Assembly: GCF_001418085.1 (NCBI RefSeq) | Contig: NZ_LIQH01000039.1 | Span: forward strand, 372,001-436,000 | DNA length: 64,000 bases | Source of the DNA: Lacinutrix algicola | Lineage (GTDB): Bacteria; Bacteroidota; Bacteroidia; Flavobacteriales; Flavobacteriaceae | Direction: 5' to 3' | Shown here: in pieces, positions 26,060-36,700 of the stretch | Layout: each line of letters opens with the position of its first letter | How positions within the stretch are numbered: the first letter of the stretch is position 1 | The notes under the pieces: generated by a model | Databases searched by the model: none | What the model was told of the DNA's origin: nothing | The model's input: the letters and a program-made list of their open reading frames with translations, nothing else | Position numbers and translations under genes: made by a program

Positions 26060-26899
26060 ATGAGCGAGATAAAATGGGTTAAGGTTAAAGATTATGAAGA
26101 TATTACTTATAATAAAAGTGGTGGTGTTGCAAGAATAGCCTTTAATAGACCAAACGTTAGAAATGCGTTTCGACCAAAAACAACAAAAGAACTTTATGAT
26201 GCATTTTACGATGCACAAGAAGATATTAATATTGGAGTAGTTTTACTATCAGCAGAAGGTCCATCAACTAAAGATGGTATCTATTCTTTTTGTTCTGGTG
26301 GAGACCAAAAAGCCAGAGGACATAAAGGTTACGTAGGTGAAGATGGTTACCATAGATTAAATATATTAGAAGTCCAGCGTTTAATTCGTTTTATGCCTAA
26401 AGCTGTAATAGCTGTCGTTCCAGGTTGGGCAGTAGGTGGAGGGCATAGTTTACATGTGGTTTGTGATTTAACTTTAGCAAGTAAAGAACACGCTATTTTT
26501 AAGCAAACAGATGCCGATGTTACTAGTTTTGATGGTGGATATGGATCTGCATATCTTGCAAAAATGGTTGGTCAGAAAAAAGCTAGAGAAATTTTCTTTT
26601 TAGGTCGTAATTATTCTGCTCAAGAGGCTTATGAAATGGGAATGGTAAATGCAGTAATTCCGCACGACGAATTAGAATCTACAGCTTACCAATGGGCACA
26701 AGAAATATTAGAAAAATCTCCTACATCTATTAAGATGCTTAAATTCGCAATGAATTTAACTGATGATGGTATGGTTGGACAGCAAGTATTTGCTGGAGAA
26801 GCAACACGTTTGGCTTACATGACGGATGAAGCTAAAGAAGGAAGAGACGCTTTTTTAGAAAAAAGAAAACCTAATTTCCCAAAGCAGTGGATTCCATAA
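26060..26899 (+). CDS. menB: 1,4-dihydroxy-2-naphthoyl-CoA synthase
   Basis: MenB (279 residues), a crotonase-fold enzyme cyclising o-succinylbenzoyl-CoA to 1,4-dihydroxy-2-naphthoyl-CoA. The MenB-specific segments are present: IAFNRPNVRNAFRPKT, FCSGGDQKARG, AVVPGWAVGGGHSLHVVCDLT, QTDADVTSFDGGYGSAY and KKAREIFFLGR. It is followed by menA after 9 bp, forming a two-gene block. The 295 bp upstream is long for this window and probably carries its promoter. Confidence 0.97.
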   Translation: MSEIKWVKVKDYEDITYNKSGGVARIAFNRPNVRNAFRPKTTKELYDAFYDAQEDINIGVVLLSAEGPSTKDGIYSFCSGGDQKARGHKGYVGEDGYHRLNILEVQRLIRFMPKAVIAVVPGWAVGGGHSLHVVCDLTLASKEHAIFKQTDADVTSFDGGYGSAYLAKMVGQKKAREIFFLGRNYSAQEAYEMGMVNAVIPHDELESTAYQWAQEILEKSPTSIKMLKFAMNLTDDGMVGQQVFAGEATRLAYMTDEAKEGRDAFLEKRKPNFPKQWIP

Positions 26900-26908
26900 A
26901 ATAAATTA

Positions 26909-27811
26909 ATGAAAAATATTTCAATTTGGTTATCTGCAATTAGATTAAGAACATTACCGCTTTCAATTTCAGGAATTATAGTTGCTGGCTGTCTTGCAGA
27001 ATATAATGGCGTATTTAGTTGGCAAATTTTTTTATTGGCCATTGCAGCAACTATTAGTTACCAAATACTATCTAATCTAGCAAACGATTATGGTGATGCC
27101 GAAAAAGGCACAGATAACGATGATAGAATAGGACCAGAACGTGCCATACAAAGTGGTGGTATTACGCCAGGCGAAATGTTTTATGCTATAAGATTGAATA
27201 TTCTTATTTGCATAGTATTAACCATTGGCTTAATTTATTCAGCTTTTGGATCTAAACATTTATTACTAGCACTTCTGTTTTTTGTTATTGCAGCATTTGC
27301 TGTAAGATCTGCTATAAAATATACAATGGGAAACAAAGCTTATGGCTATAGAGGTTTAGGCGATGTTTATGTGTTTTTATTTTTTGGAATCGTTAGTGTT
27401 ATAGGTTGTTACGTGTTGTTTGCTAAACAATTAGATCACGTTACTATTTTGCCTGCTATTGCGCTAGGCTTACTAAGTGCAGGTGTTTTAAATTTAAATA
27501 ATATGCGAGACATAGAAAACGATTTTAAAAGTAACAAAATAACAACTGCAGTAAAATTAGGTAAAGAAAAGGCGAAAAAATACCATAACTTTTTAATTAT
27601 TGGAGCAATGGTGGCATCTCTTGTTTTTGGGATTTTATATTATGTCTCTCCTTTTAATTTAATATTTTTTATAGCATACATACCTTTAGTATTACATTTA
27701 AAACGTGTTAATGCAATTACGAATTTAAAAGATTTTGATCCTGAATTAAAAAAACTAGCACTATCAACAGTACTATTGGCAGTGCTTTTAGGTGTTGGTC
27801 ACTTATTTTAA
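26909..27811 (+). CDS. menA: 1,4-dihydroxy-2-naphthoate polyprenyltransferase
   Basis: MenA (300 residues), an integral membrane UbiA-family prenyltransferase attaching the isoprenoid chain to dihydroxynaphthoate. The first Asp-rich motif is NLANDYGDAEKGTDNDD and the second NNMRDIENDFKSNK; about eight to nine membrane segments lie around them. N-terminal RLRTLPLSISGIIVAG is typical of MenA. Its 3' end overlaps the convergent sterol-desaturase-type gene by 9 bp. MenG (the final methyltransferase) is not in the window. Confidence 0.96.
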   Translation: MKNISIWLSAIRLRTLPLSISGIIVAGCLAEYNGVFSWQIFLLAIAATISYQILSNLANDYGDAEKGTDNDDRIGPERAIQSGGITPGEMFYAIRLNILICIVLTIGLIYSAFGSKHLLLALLFFVIAAFAVRSAIKYTMGNKAYGYRGLGDVYVFLFFGIVSVIGCYVLFAKQLDHVTILPAIALGLLSAGVLNLNNMRDIENDFKSNKITTAVKLGKEKAKKYHNFLIIGAMVASLVFGILYYVSPFNLIFFIAYIPLVLHLKRVNAITNLKDFDPELKKLALSTVLLAVLLGVGHLF

Positions 27812-28696
27812 GACTTGTTTTTCTAGCCATTCTTTTTTAAGATCGTTTGAATTAACTCCGCTACCATCATGTTTCCAACCAGGAGGTTTTACAAGGTATT
27901 TTAGTCGGTTAATAAAAGATACTTTTTTCATAGATGCATCTTTTAACATGGCTATCCATTCTTGAAACGCTATTTTAATTGGGTTGTTTGTATTTATATT
28001 GGCTGTTAATCCATATTGTACCTTTTCAGAATCTAGTTCAGCTTGAAAAGTGCCAAATAGTCGATCCCAAATAATAAAAATTCCTGCATGGTTTCTATCG
28101 AGATAAATAGGATTACTACCATGATGGACACGATGATGAGAAGGTGTGTTAAATATAGCTTCAAACCATTTAGGCAGCTTGTTTATAGTTTCTGTATGTA
28201 TCCAAAATTGATATATTAAACTAACAGACATTTGTAAAAGTATCATTCCAGGATGAAAACCTAAAAATGGTAGTACTATCCAAAAGATAAAAGTATAAAA
28301 TCCACCAGACCACGTTTGTCTTAAAGCGGTACTTAGATTGTATTTTTTAGAAGAATGATGCACCACATGTGAGGCCCAAAACAATCTACATTCGTGAGAT
28401 ATTCTATGAAACCAATAGTAACAGAAGTCGTCTAGAAATAGTAGTAAAATAAAGCTCCACCAAACCATTGGGATAGTAAATAATCTAAAATTATTATAGA
28501 TATACAAAAAGCAAAAAAGTACTATAGCTTTACTAAAAAAGGTGAGTAAAACATTACCACTTCCCATAGAAATTGAAGTTATAGCATCTTTATAATCGTA
28601 CTTTTTATATTGTTTAATAATAACATAAACTTCTAAAGCAATAGAGATTACGAAAAAAGGAATAGCAAATAAAATTATATATGGAAAAGTGCTCAT
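27803..28696 (-). CDS. Sterol desaturase/fatty acid hydroxylase family protein
   Basis: A 297-residue membrane protein of the diiron fatty acid hydroxylase superfamily. The His-box set is visible: HRISHE, HVVHHSS, HTETIN and HRVHHGS, between about four membrane segments (first at residues 3-27). These enzymes hydroxylate or desaturate lipids; the substrate in Bacteroidota members is mostly unknown (carotenoid, fatty acid and alkylglycerol substrates are known in relatives). It overlaps menA convergently and diverges from menC, so the link to menaquinone synthesis may be positional only. Confidence 0.9.
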   Translation of the reverse strand: MSTFPYIILFAIPFFVISIALEVYVIIKQYKKYDYKDAITSISMGSGNVLLTFFSKAIVLFCFLYIYNNFRLFTIPMVWWSFILLLFLDDFCYYWFHRISHECRLFWASHVVHHSSKKYNLSTALRQTWSGGFYTFIFWIVLPFLGFHPGMILLQMSVSLIYQFWIHTETINKLPKWFEAIFNTPSHHRVHHGSNPIYLDRNHAGIFIIWDRLFGTFQAELDSEKVQYGLTANINTNNPIKIAFQEWIAMLKDASMKKVSFINRLKYLVKPPGWKHDGSGVNSNDLKKEWLEKQVLK

Positions 28697-28756
28697 TAGT
28701 TTAGGGGATAATTACACACAAGTTACAATTATTTTTGAGTATTTTTGATAAGATTT

Positions 28757-29791
28757 ATGAAAGCAATTTACAAAAAACACATCCTTAATTTTAAACAACC
28801 AAGTGGTACATCACGAGGTGTTTTAAAAACTAAAGAAACGTGGTTTATAATATTATCTTCGGAAGGAAAACGTGGTATTGGAGAATGTGGTATTCTTAGA
28901 GGTTTATCTGTAGATGATAGACCAAATTACGAAGCACAACTTAAATATACTTGCGAGAATATAGACAAAGGTTTAATCTTCCTGTTAGAAAAAAATATAG
29001 AATTCCCTAGTATTCAAATAGGTTTAGAAATGGCTTTTATGTCTTTTGAAGCCAATGATGATTTCGAATTATTTCCATCAAAATTCACCAAAAACGAAGA
29101 TTCAATTTCTATAAATGGATTAATTTGGATGGGAAATGAAACATTTATGAAACAGCAAATTCAAGATAAAATTGAAGCTGGTTTTAAGTGTATTAAATTA
29201 AAAATAGGTGCCATAGATTTTAATACAGAATTAAGCTTACTAAAAGGGATTAGAACACATTTCAGCGAAAGCGATATAGAACTTCGTGTAGATGCTAATG
29301 GAGCATTTAGTACCGATAGTGCCTTAGAAAAACTGAAGCGATTAAGTGATTTTAGTATACATTCTATAGAGCAACCAATTAAGGCTAATCAATTTAAAGA
29401 AATGGCTAAATTGTGTGAACTAACACCTTTGCCTATTGCTTTAGACGAAGAACTAATAGGTGTGTTTTCTACTGAGAATAAAATAGAATTATTACAAACC
29501 ATAAAGCCACAATATATTATATTAAAGCCTAGTTTTATTGGCGGTTTTAAAAGCACAGACGAATGGATTGCTTTAGCTGAAAAACAAAATAGTGGTTGGT
29601 GGATTACAAGTGCATTAGAAAGCAATATTGGGCTTAGTGCTATTGCACAATACACTTATTTAAAACAAAATAGTATGCCGCAAGGCTTGGGCACAGGAGG
29701 TTTGTTTACTAACAACATTCAATCGCCTTTAGAAGTGAAAAATGGTACATTACAGTACAATAACAATAGAAATTGGAATTTTAATTTATAG
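28757..29791 (+). CDS. menC: o-Succinylbenzoate synthase
   Basis: An enolase-superfamily enzyme (344 residues from the ATG at 28757; an upstream TTG at 28745 is less likely). It dehydrates SHCHC to o-succinylbenzoate. The catalytic KLKIG pair, metal ligand RVDANGAF, SIEQPI, DEE and the late KPSFIGG lysine are seen in the correct order, matching OSBS. The genes for a CPBP protease (3-bp gap) and menE follow directly, confirming the pathway assignment. A TATTTTTG element (28740-28747) overlapping the leader may be the -7 box. Confidence 0.93.
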   Translation: MKAIYKKHILNFKQPSGTSRGVLKTKETWFIILSSEGKRGIGECGILRGLSVDDRPNYEAQLKYTCENIDKGLIFLLEKNIEFPSIQIGLEMAFMSFEANDDFELFPSKFTKNEDSISINGLIWMGNETFMKQQIQDKIEAGFKCIKLKIGAIDFNTELSLLKGIRTHFSESDIELRVDANGAFSTDSALEKLKRLSDFSIHSIEQPIKANQFKEMAKLCELTPLPIALDEELIGVFSTENKIELLQTIKPQYIILKPSFIGGFKSTDEWIALAEKQNSGWWITSALESNIGLSAIAQYTYLKQNSMPQGLGTGGLFTNNIQSPLEVKNGTLQYNNNRNWNFNL

Positions 29792-29794
29792 AAT

Positions 29795-30751
29795 ATGTAT
29801 ATAGCTCAAACATTTAAAAATTTACACGATTGGTGGAGATACGTTTTAGGTCTCATTGTCGCTTTTATTGGTGTAGGTGTCTTTTCGATACCACATTTTG
29901 TTGGTATTTTTATGAAAAGAATGGAAGGCACTGTTGATTTAACAAGGCTAGACGATGTTAATTACTTAATGTCTTTATTCGACTCTAATATTAACCTTGT
30001 TTTTGTTTTACTACCATTTGCTGGTGGTCTAATATTCTTATTAATTATTGTAAAATTACTACATAAGCAAAGTATTAGAAGCTTAACTACAGCTAGAAAA
30101 AAGATTGATTGGAAACGTATTTGGTTTGCTTTTTTCTTTTGGGGAATAGTATCTTCTGGAATGACACTTTTAGATTACTTTTTATCTCCAGAGAGTTATT
30201 TAGATAATTTTGAACTTAATAGGTTTCTTATATTGGCAGTTATTGCCATTATTTTAATTCCTTTTCAAACAAGTTTCGAAGAGTACTTATTTAGAGGTTA
30301 TTTAATGCAAGGTATAGGAGTTGTGGCTAAAAATAAATGGGTCCCATTAATTATAACATCAGTTATTTTTGGCTTATTGCATATTGCAAATCCAGAAGTA
30401 GATAAGTTGGGTTATTCTATTATGGTTTATTATATAGGAACAGGTTTGTTTCTTGGTATTATAACATTAATGGACGAAGGAATGGAGCTGGCTTTAGGTT
30501 TTCATGCAGCCAATAACCTTTTTACCGCTTTATTAGTTACTGCAAATTGGACTGCTTTACAAACGCATTCTATTTTTAAAGATACGGCAGAGCCAGAAGC
30601 TGGTTTTGCAAATTTAATACTTCCGGTTTTTATTATTTTTCCAATACTGCTATTCATTTTTAGTCGTGTTTATAAATGGACTAACTGGAAAGAAAAACTT
30701 ACAGGAAAAGTTGTGGAACCAGCAAAAGAGAACTATAAAATAATAGATTAA
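29795..30751 (+). CDS. CPBP-family intramembrane metalloprotease
   Basis: A 318-residue membrane protein of the CPBP/CAAX (Rce1-like, Abi) family. The three active-site motifs are present: EEYLFRGYL (EExxxR), FGLLHIANP and HAANN (HxxxN), spread over about eight membrane segments. It is locked between menC and menE with 3-bp gaps on both sides, so it is translated with the menaquinone enzymes. A role in menaquinone synthesis is not known for this family; possible roles include cleavage or quality control of membrane proteins, or bacteriocin self-immunity as for other members. Confidence 0.9.
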   Translation: MYIAQTFKNLHDWWRYVLGLIVAFIGVGVFSIPHFVGIFMKRMEGTVDLTRLDDVNYLMSLFDSNINLVFVLLPFAGGLIFLLIIVKLLHKQSIRSLTTARKKIDWKRIWFAFFFWGIVSSGMTLLDYFLSPESYLDNFELNRFLILAVIAIILIPFQTSFEEYLFRGYLMQGIGVVAKNKWVPLIITSVIFGLLHIANPEVDKLGYSIMVYYIGTGLFLGIITLMDEGMELALGFHAANNLFTALLVTANWTALQTHSIFKDTAEPEAGFANLILPVFIIFPILLFIFSRVYKWTNWKEKLTGKVVEPAKENYKIID

Positions 30752-30754
30752 TAC

Positions 30755-31816
30755 ATGCCAGGTTTCGATATCGTTAATAAGTGTTTTAAGTACAATGGAG
30801 AGCATTATAGTTTTATTGCTTTAAAAGATTTTGCTTTAAAATTAATTGAAAGTAAGTTATCTTATAATAAAGATATTGGCGATTTTCTACTACTATGGCA
30901 AGATAACTCTAATACAATAGCTCTTAAAACGTCTGGATCTACAGGAGTTCCAAAAACAATTGTTATAAAAAAACAAGCAATGGTAAATAGTGCTATTGCA
31001 ACGGGAGAATACTTTAAATTACAACCAAGTAGTAAAGCCCTTTTATGCTTGCCAGCTCATTATATAGCTGGAAAAATGATGCTAGTTCGTGCATTAGTTT
31101 TAGGGCTTGAGATTGATAGTATCGAACCAAAATCTAACCTCAAAATAGATTTAGAAAAACAATACCATTTTACAGCAATGGTACCTTTACAACTTGAAAA
31201 AAATTTAGATAAATTAAAATCTATTAAAACAGTTATTGTTGGAGGTGCAAAAGTATCATCAGCATTAAATGCTAAATTACAAGAACTTAAAGCTAATATT
31301 TTTGAGACTTATGGTATGACAGAGACTGTTTCTCATATAGCTGTTAAGCAATTAAACGGTATTACTAAAAACAATAGTTTTAAAACCTTACCAAATATAG
31401 AAATTAAGCAAGACGATAGAGACTGTTTAATTATTAATGCTCCATTTGTTTCAGATACTATAATAATTACAAATGATGTGGTTAAGCTTCAGTCTAAAAC
31501 TGAATTCGAGTGGATAGGTAGAGCAGATTCTATTATTAATTCTGGAGGAATAAAAGTGTTTCCAGAGCAAGTAGAAAACATATTAAGTGGTAAAATTAAT
31601 GCAAAGTTTTTTATTGCATCAGAAAAGGATACTATATTAGGTGAACGTGTAATACTTGTTGTAGAAGGTGAAAATATTGAAATAGATAATTCAATATTTA
31701 ATACTTTAAAATCGTATTCTAAACCAAAAAACGTATACTACATTAACCAGTTCACTTTAACTGAATCAGGAAAAATTAAACGTAACGAAACTTTAAAACG
31801 AATAGAAAAAGCGTAA
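30755..31816 (+). CDS. menE: o-Succinylbenzoate-CoA ligase
   Basis: MenE (353 residues) activates o-succinylbenzoate to its CoA thioester through an adenylate. The P-loop KTSGSTGVPKTIVI, ETYGMTET, and the hinge WIGRADSIINSGGIKVFPEQVE, ending with the catalytic lysine in LTESGKIKR, are present. It is much shorter than typical acyl-CoA synthetases (about 450-500), because the N-terminal subdomain is reduced, which is usual in Bacteroidota MenE. Last gene of the menC-CPBP-menE unit. Confidence 0.92.
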   Translation: MPGFDIVNKCFKYNGEHYSFIALKDFALKLIESKLSYNKDIGDFLLLWQDNSNTIALKTSGSTGVPKTIVIKKQAMVNSAIATGEYFKLQPSSKALLCLPAHYIAGKMMLVRALVLGLEIDSIEPKSNLKIDLEKQYHFTAMVPLQLEKNLDKLKSIKTVIVGGAKVSSALNAKLQELKANIFETYGMTETVSHIAVKQLNGITKNNSFKTLPNIEIKQDDRDCLIINAPFVSDTIIITNDVVKLQSKTEFEWIGRADSIINSGGIKVFPEQVENILSGKINAKFFIASEKDTILGERVILVVEGENIEIDNSIFNTLKSYSKPKNVYYINQFTLTESGKIKRNETLKRIEKA

Positions 31817-31912
31817 CCATCTCTTTCTTAGAATAAAAATAGTTTCGAGTGTTTAATACTTGAATTGATAAAACGATTTATATTAAACAAATAACCAAAT
31901 AAACAGATATAT

Positions 31913-33550
31913 ATGAAAGCTATTTTTAGACTATTTTTAATTGTTTGCTTGACCTCACAAAGTTTTGCTCAAAACCAAATATCCCAAGAAAAAGAAATTA
32001 TTAACGGTATAGTACTTGACGAAGATGGTAATCCTTTTCCTGGAGTATCAATTAATATTGAAGGAACAACTGAAGGTGCTCAGACAAACTTATATGGAAA
32101 CTACTCTTTAAAAGCTTCTATAGGAGAAACATTAATTTTTTCTTTTACTAATTACAAAACACAGCATGTTAAAATATTAAATGCTAAACCAATTAATTTA
32201 CATTTAGAAGTAGCTCCTCTAGCAAAAGAACAAGTAGTGCTAACCGCATTAGGTATAGAGCGTAAAAAAGAAGGGATAGCTTATAGTTATAAAGAAATTG
32301 ACAATACCGAATTAAATGAAGTTAGATATACCAATATTTTTAATGCGCTGTCAGGAAGAGTTAGTGGATTAGTACTTAAGACAGATGGAACAGGTATAAT
32401 ATTAAGAGGAACGCGATCTTTAGGGGCAGGAAATGATACAGCATTAATAGTTGTAGATGGTGCTGTTACTAATTATTCTTATTTAGAAACTATAGACCCA
32501 AGTACAATTGAGAAGGTTAACGTTGTTAAAGGAGCTGCAGGTGCCGGGCTTTATGGATCTCAAGGAGGAAATGGTGTAATAATTGTAAAAACTAAAATAT
32601 CTGGAGGTAGCACTCTAAATAAAACTAAATCTAATAAGCCAAAACGTGAAACTTATAGAGGTAGTTTAAAAATTAAGAATATAAACAGTAAGCCATCTTA
32701 TATTGAAGACTTAGAAGATGAAGCAACACTAGAAAAAGCATACGAATTATATAAAATTGAAAAGGAAAACTATAAAGATAATAGTTCTTTCTTTGTAGAT
32801 GTTTACCGTTATTTTTCTGAAGCAAAAAATAAAGAGATTAGTAAGAAAGTTTTAAATGATATAGTAATTTCTAATATCGATAATCATGAGACCTTAAAAG
32901 GTTTAGGTATGATATTGCAGAGAGAGAAAGAATACGATTTTGCTAGTTCTATATACAAACGCTTATTGTTATTAAAATCTAGAGATGCTCAGTCTTTTAT
33001 TGATTTGGCTCAAATTTATGCAGATAATGGAAAAACGCAACGTGCATTTAATTTGTTTGAAGATTTACTTCAGCTAACTGAAGGAGCGTCTAAAATAAAT
33101 GGCATTGTTAAAAACGAAATAAATGGAATTCTACAAACATCAAAAAATATTGATGCTTCAAGTTTAGAATCTCACCATAAAATAAATACAACATTCGATA
33201 TTAGAATATTAGCAAGTTGGAACAAAGAAAACGCTAATATTAACTTACAAGTAATAGATCCTTCGTCTGAAGTAGCCTCTAAAGAGAATCCAAACACAGA
33301 GTTAGGAGGAGAGTTAGTAAATGTTAACGATGCTTTTGGTCCAGAAGAGTACACTATTATAAATGCACGTAAAGGTGATTATTTAATAGGTTTAAAGTAC
33401 TTAGGTAATAATGAAATTAAAGATAAAACAATCTTTGTAAAACTTGTTATTTTTAAAGACTTTGGTAAATCAACACAAACTAAGGAAGTGAAATTTGTAA
33501 AATTAGATAAATCTTTTAAAAAAGGTATAATCTCTAAAATAACGATCTAA
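31913..33550 (+). CDS. Secreted carboxypeptidase-D-like/TonB-plug/TPR/DUF2135-like protein (short paralogue)
   Basis: A 545-residue exported protein. Signal peptide 1-19 (ends SFAQ), carboxypeptidase-D regulatory-like repeat (about 30-100: INGIVLDEDGNPFPGVSI), TonB-receptor plug-like domain (about 115-225: NALSGRVSGL, IILRGTRSL, ALIVVDGAV, INVVKGAAGAGLYGSQGGNGVII-type segments), TPR-like helices (about 330-400) and a C-terminal DUF2135/YfaP-like beta domain (ASWNKENANINLQVIDP...GPEEYTI). There is no 22-strand barrel, so it is not a TonB-dependent transporter. It corresponds to the C-terminal half of the 1103-residue neighbour and appears to be a duplicate missing VIT and VWA domains. Function unknown. 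Confidence 0.82.
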   Translation: MKAIFRLFLIVCLTSQSFAQNQISQEKEIINGIVLDEDGNPFPGVSINIEGTTEGAQTNLYGNYSLKASIGETLIFSFTNYKTQHVKILNAKPINLHLEVAPLAKEQVVLTALGIERKKEGIAYSYKEIDNTELNEVRYTNIFNALSGRVSGLVLKTDGTGIILRGTRSLGAGNDTALIVVDGAVTNYSYLETIDPSTIEKVNVVKGAAGAGLYGSQGGNGVIIVKTKISGGSTLNKTKSNKPKRETYRGSLKIKNINSKPSYIEDLEDEATLEKAYELYKIEKENYKDNSSFFVDVYRYFSEAKNKEISKKVLNDIVISNIDNHETLKGLGMILQREKEYDFASSIYKRLLLLKSRDAQSFIDLAQIYADNGKTQRAFNLFEDLLQLTEGASKINGIVKNEINGILQTSKNIDASSLESHHKINTTFDIRILASWNKENANINLQVIDPSSEVASKENPNTELGGELVNVNDAFGPEEYTIINARKGDYLIGLKYLGNNEIKDKTIFVKLVIFKDFGKSTQTKEVKFVKLDKSFKKGIISKITI

Positions 33551-33570
33551 GTACCATTATTTACTTATTA

Positions 33571-33601
33571 AAAAGAAACGCAAAAGCGTTTCTTTTTTTT
33601 T
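33571..33601 (+). terminator. Rho-independent terminator between the two paralogues
   Basis: AAAGAAACGC-AAAA-GCGTTTCTTT followed by Ts, about 20 bp after the stop. Confidence 0.88.
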
Positions 33602-33714
33602 GCTCAAAACTAAAAAAGTAACATTCACTCATTAAAACGATGCGTTCACTCATTCTTGATTTTATTATATAGACTTTGGTTATAGTTTTACTCTAAACTT
33701 AAAAACCAAAGATT

Positions 33715-36700
33715 ATGAAAAACATATTCAAACTACTCTTTATCTGCTTTGCAATAGTAAAAATACAAGCACAAGATATGCCATCTATAAAAGTTGGAGA
33801 AGATAAATTAGGAATAACATCACTAGACATAAAAGTAGAAGTGGTTGGTAATATTGCAACCACTACTTACGATATGCTTTTCTATAACCCAACAAATAGG
33901 GTATTAGAAGGCGAATTAAGTTTCCCACTTGGTGAAGACCAAAATGTCTCTAGATTAGCATTAGATGTAAACGGAAATCTTAGAGAAGCTGTTGTTGTAG
34001 AAAAAGAACAAGGACGTGTTGCTTTTGAAGCTGTGGTAAGACGTGGTGTAGATCCTATTTTATTAGAAAAAGGTACAGGAAACAACTACAAAGCACGTAT
34101 ATATCCCATTTTTTCCAAAAAATATAAGCGTATAGTTTTGGCTTATGAACAAGAATTAATATTGAATGAAAAGGCACATTATTTTCAGTTGCCATTAAGC
34201 TTTAAAAAGAATTTGGATCATTTTAGTTTTACTATGAATGTGTTCGATCAAAAATTAGAACCTTCAATAAACGAAGGTAATCTAGAAAATTTTAAGTTTA
34301 ATAATGTAAATAAAAACTACACTGCGAAATTTGAAAAAGAAAACTATACACCAAGTCATACATTAACCATAAAAATACCGCAAGAGGTTAGTAATAAAAC
34401 TATTGTAAACGAAGACTTTTTCTATGTCTATAAAAAGCTAAATTCAGAGAAGAGAACACGTAAAAAGTCAAAATCAATTACCTTATTTTGGGACGTATCT
34501 TTATCAATGCAAAATAGAGATTTAGAGAAAGAAATTTCTTTTCTAAACGATTATCTAAAATATTTAGAAAATGTAAAAGTGAAATTAGTAAGCTTTAGTA
34601 ATACTATTATTAAAGAAAACACTTTTAGAATTGAAGATGGAAATTGGTCGGATTTAAAGATGGAACTTGCTAATTCTATTTACGATGGAGGAACATCTTA
34701 TCAAGATTTATTTAATACTATTACTACAGACGAAGTCCTTTTGTTTTCGGATGGGATGCGAAATTTAAGTGAATTTTCAGCAAATATTAATCAGCCTATT
34801 TATGTTGTCAATAGTATTATTAAAGCCAATCATGTAAAACTAAACTCTATTTCAGAAGCTACAAACGGAAAATATATAAACTTAAAAAACACGAATGTTA
34901 ATGATGCTATAGATGAAATAAAATATCAAGCGTATAAATTTTTGGGAGTTTCAAGTAACAATAAAAATATAGAATTTTATCCTAATCAACCAAGAACGGT
35001 TTCAAACGATTTTTCAATTACTGGTAAGGGTTTTAAGGTAAATGATGTCATTATTTTAAATTTTGGATATGGAAATGAGATTATTAAAAAGGAGGAAGTT
35101 ACAATAGTAAATGATGTAGAGAATAAGCTAGTAAAACGTATTTGGGCTCAGCAAAAATTGAAAATGCTTGAACTAAAAAATGAAGAAAATAAAACTGAAA
35201 TCATTTCACACAGTAAACGATACAATGTAATAAGTAATCACACCTCCTTAATAGTATTGGAAACGGTTTGGGATTATGTGAAGTATAAAATAACACCTCC
35301 CGAAGAGTTATTTGCAGAATACAATACTATTATAGATAGGAATAAAAACAAGAAAATTGTTTCTGGAATTAATATTGAAAACAAGGAAGTTGATGTTTCA
35401 CTATCTACCGCATCTGCAAACGTTAATGGAACTGTTTTTGGAACAATTACAGATCAAGATGGTTTACCACTTCCAGGTGTTAATGTTCTTGTAAAAGGAA
35501 CGTCTAATGGAGCGATTACAGATTTTGACGGTAATTACACTATTACAGCAACAACTGGTAACACTTTAGTATTCTCTTATGTTGGTAGTACTTCAGAAGT
35601 TGATGTTACTAACTCCTCTAATATTAGCTTTAGTATTCCTGAAAACAATAATTTAGACGAAGTTGTAATTACTGCACTAGGAATTAATAGAAAACCCAAT
35701 GAAATTACTAGTTCTCAACAAATAGTTACAGCTAAACAATTAAAAGAAGCAAGCAATCCCGATGTTATTAGTAGTTTGCAAGGAAAGGTAAGTGGATTGC
35801 AGATTACTCAAGATAATAATGGTGTAAATAGTAAGAAAAGAATTATTTTACGTGGAAATCGTTCATTTTTTGGTAAAAATGAAGCACTAATTGTTATTGA
35901 TGGTGTTGTTTCTAGTACTCAAGCATTAAGTATTTTAAATCCAGATACAATTAGAACAGTAAACATTATTAAAGGAGCAAATGGAGCTGCTCTTTATGGT
36001 TCTCAAGCTGTTAATGGTGTAATTATAGTTGACACAACTCCAAATCAAAGAAATAGATCTTTTAGAAGTGTCACTAATAATAGTGAAATTGTAAAACCAG
36101 CTTATAAAGGCTGTTTAAAAGTAAAAGTTCAAACCAATACTGCAGAATATATTAAAGCACTTTCTAAAGCAAAAAATGTAGAACAAGCTTATAAAATATA
36201 TTTAGAGCAAAGAGATGATTATAGTAACGTTCCTGCTTATTATATAGATGTTTATGATTTCTTTACAAAATATAAAAACAAAACATATAGTCAAAGAATA
36301 TTGAGTAATATAGCAGAAATAGATTTTGATAATTATGAATTACTTCGCGTTTTTGCTTATAAACTAGAAGCCATAAATAATTATAAATTAGCAAGCTTTA
36401 TTTTTGATCAAGTTTTAAAATTGCGTCCAGAAGATTCTCAGTCGTATAGAGATTTGGCATTAGCCTATCAAGAAATTGGAGAAAACCAAAAAGCGTTCGA
36501 CTTGTTAAATAAAATAGTAAGTGGAGCTGTTTATAAAAATGTAGGAAGAAGAAAATTTGAAGGCATAGAAACTATCTCTAAAAATGAAATTAATAAACTA
36601 ATTCAAAATGCTTCTAAAGTCAATAAAGAATCACTTGAGAGTTTCAATAAAATTAAAACAAATTTTGATGTAAGAGTTGTTATAGACTGGAATCATAACG

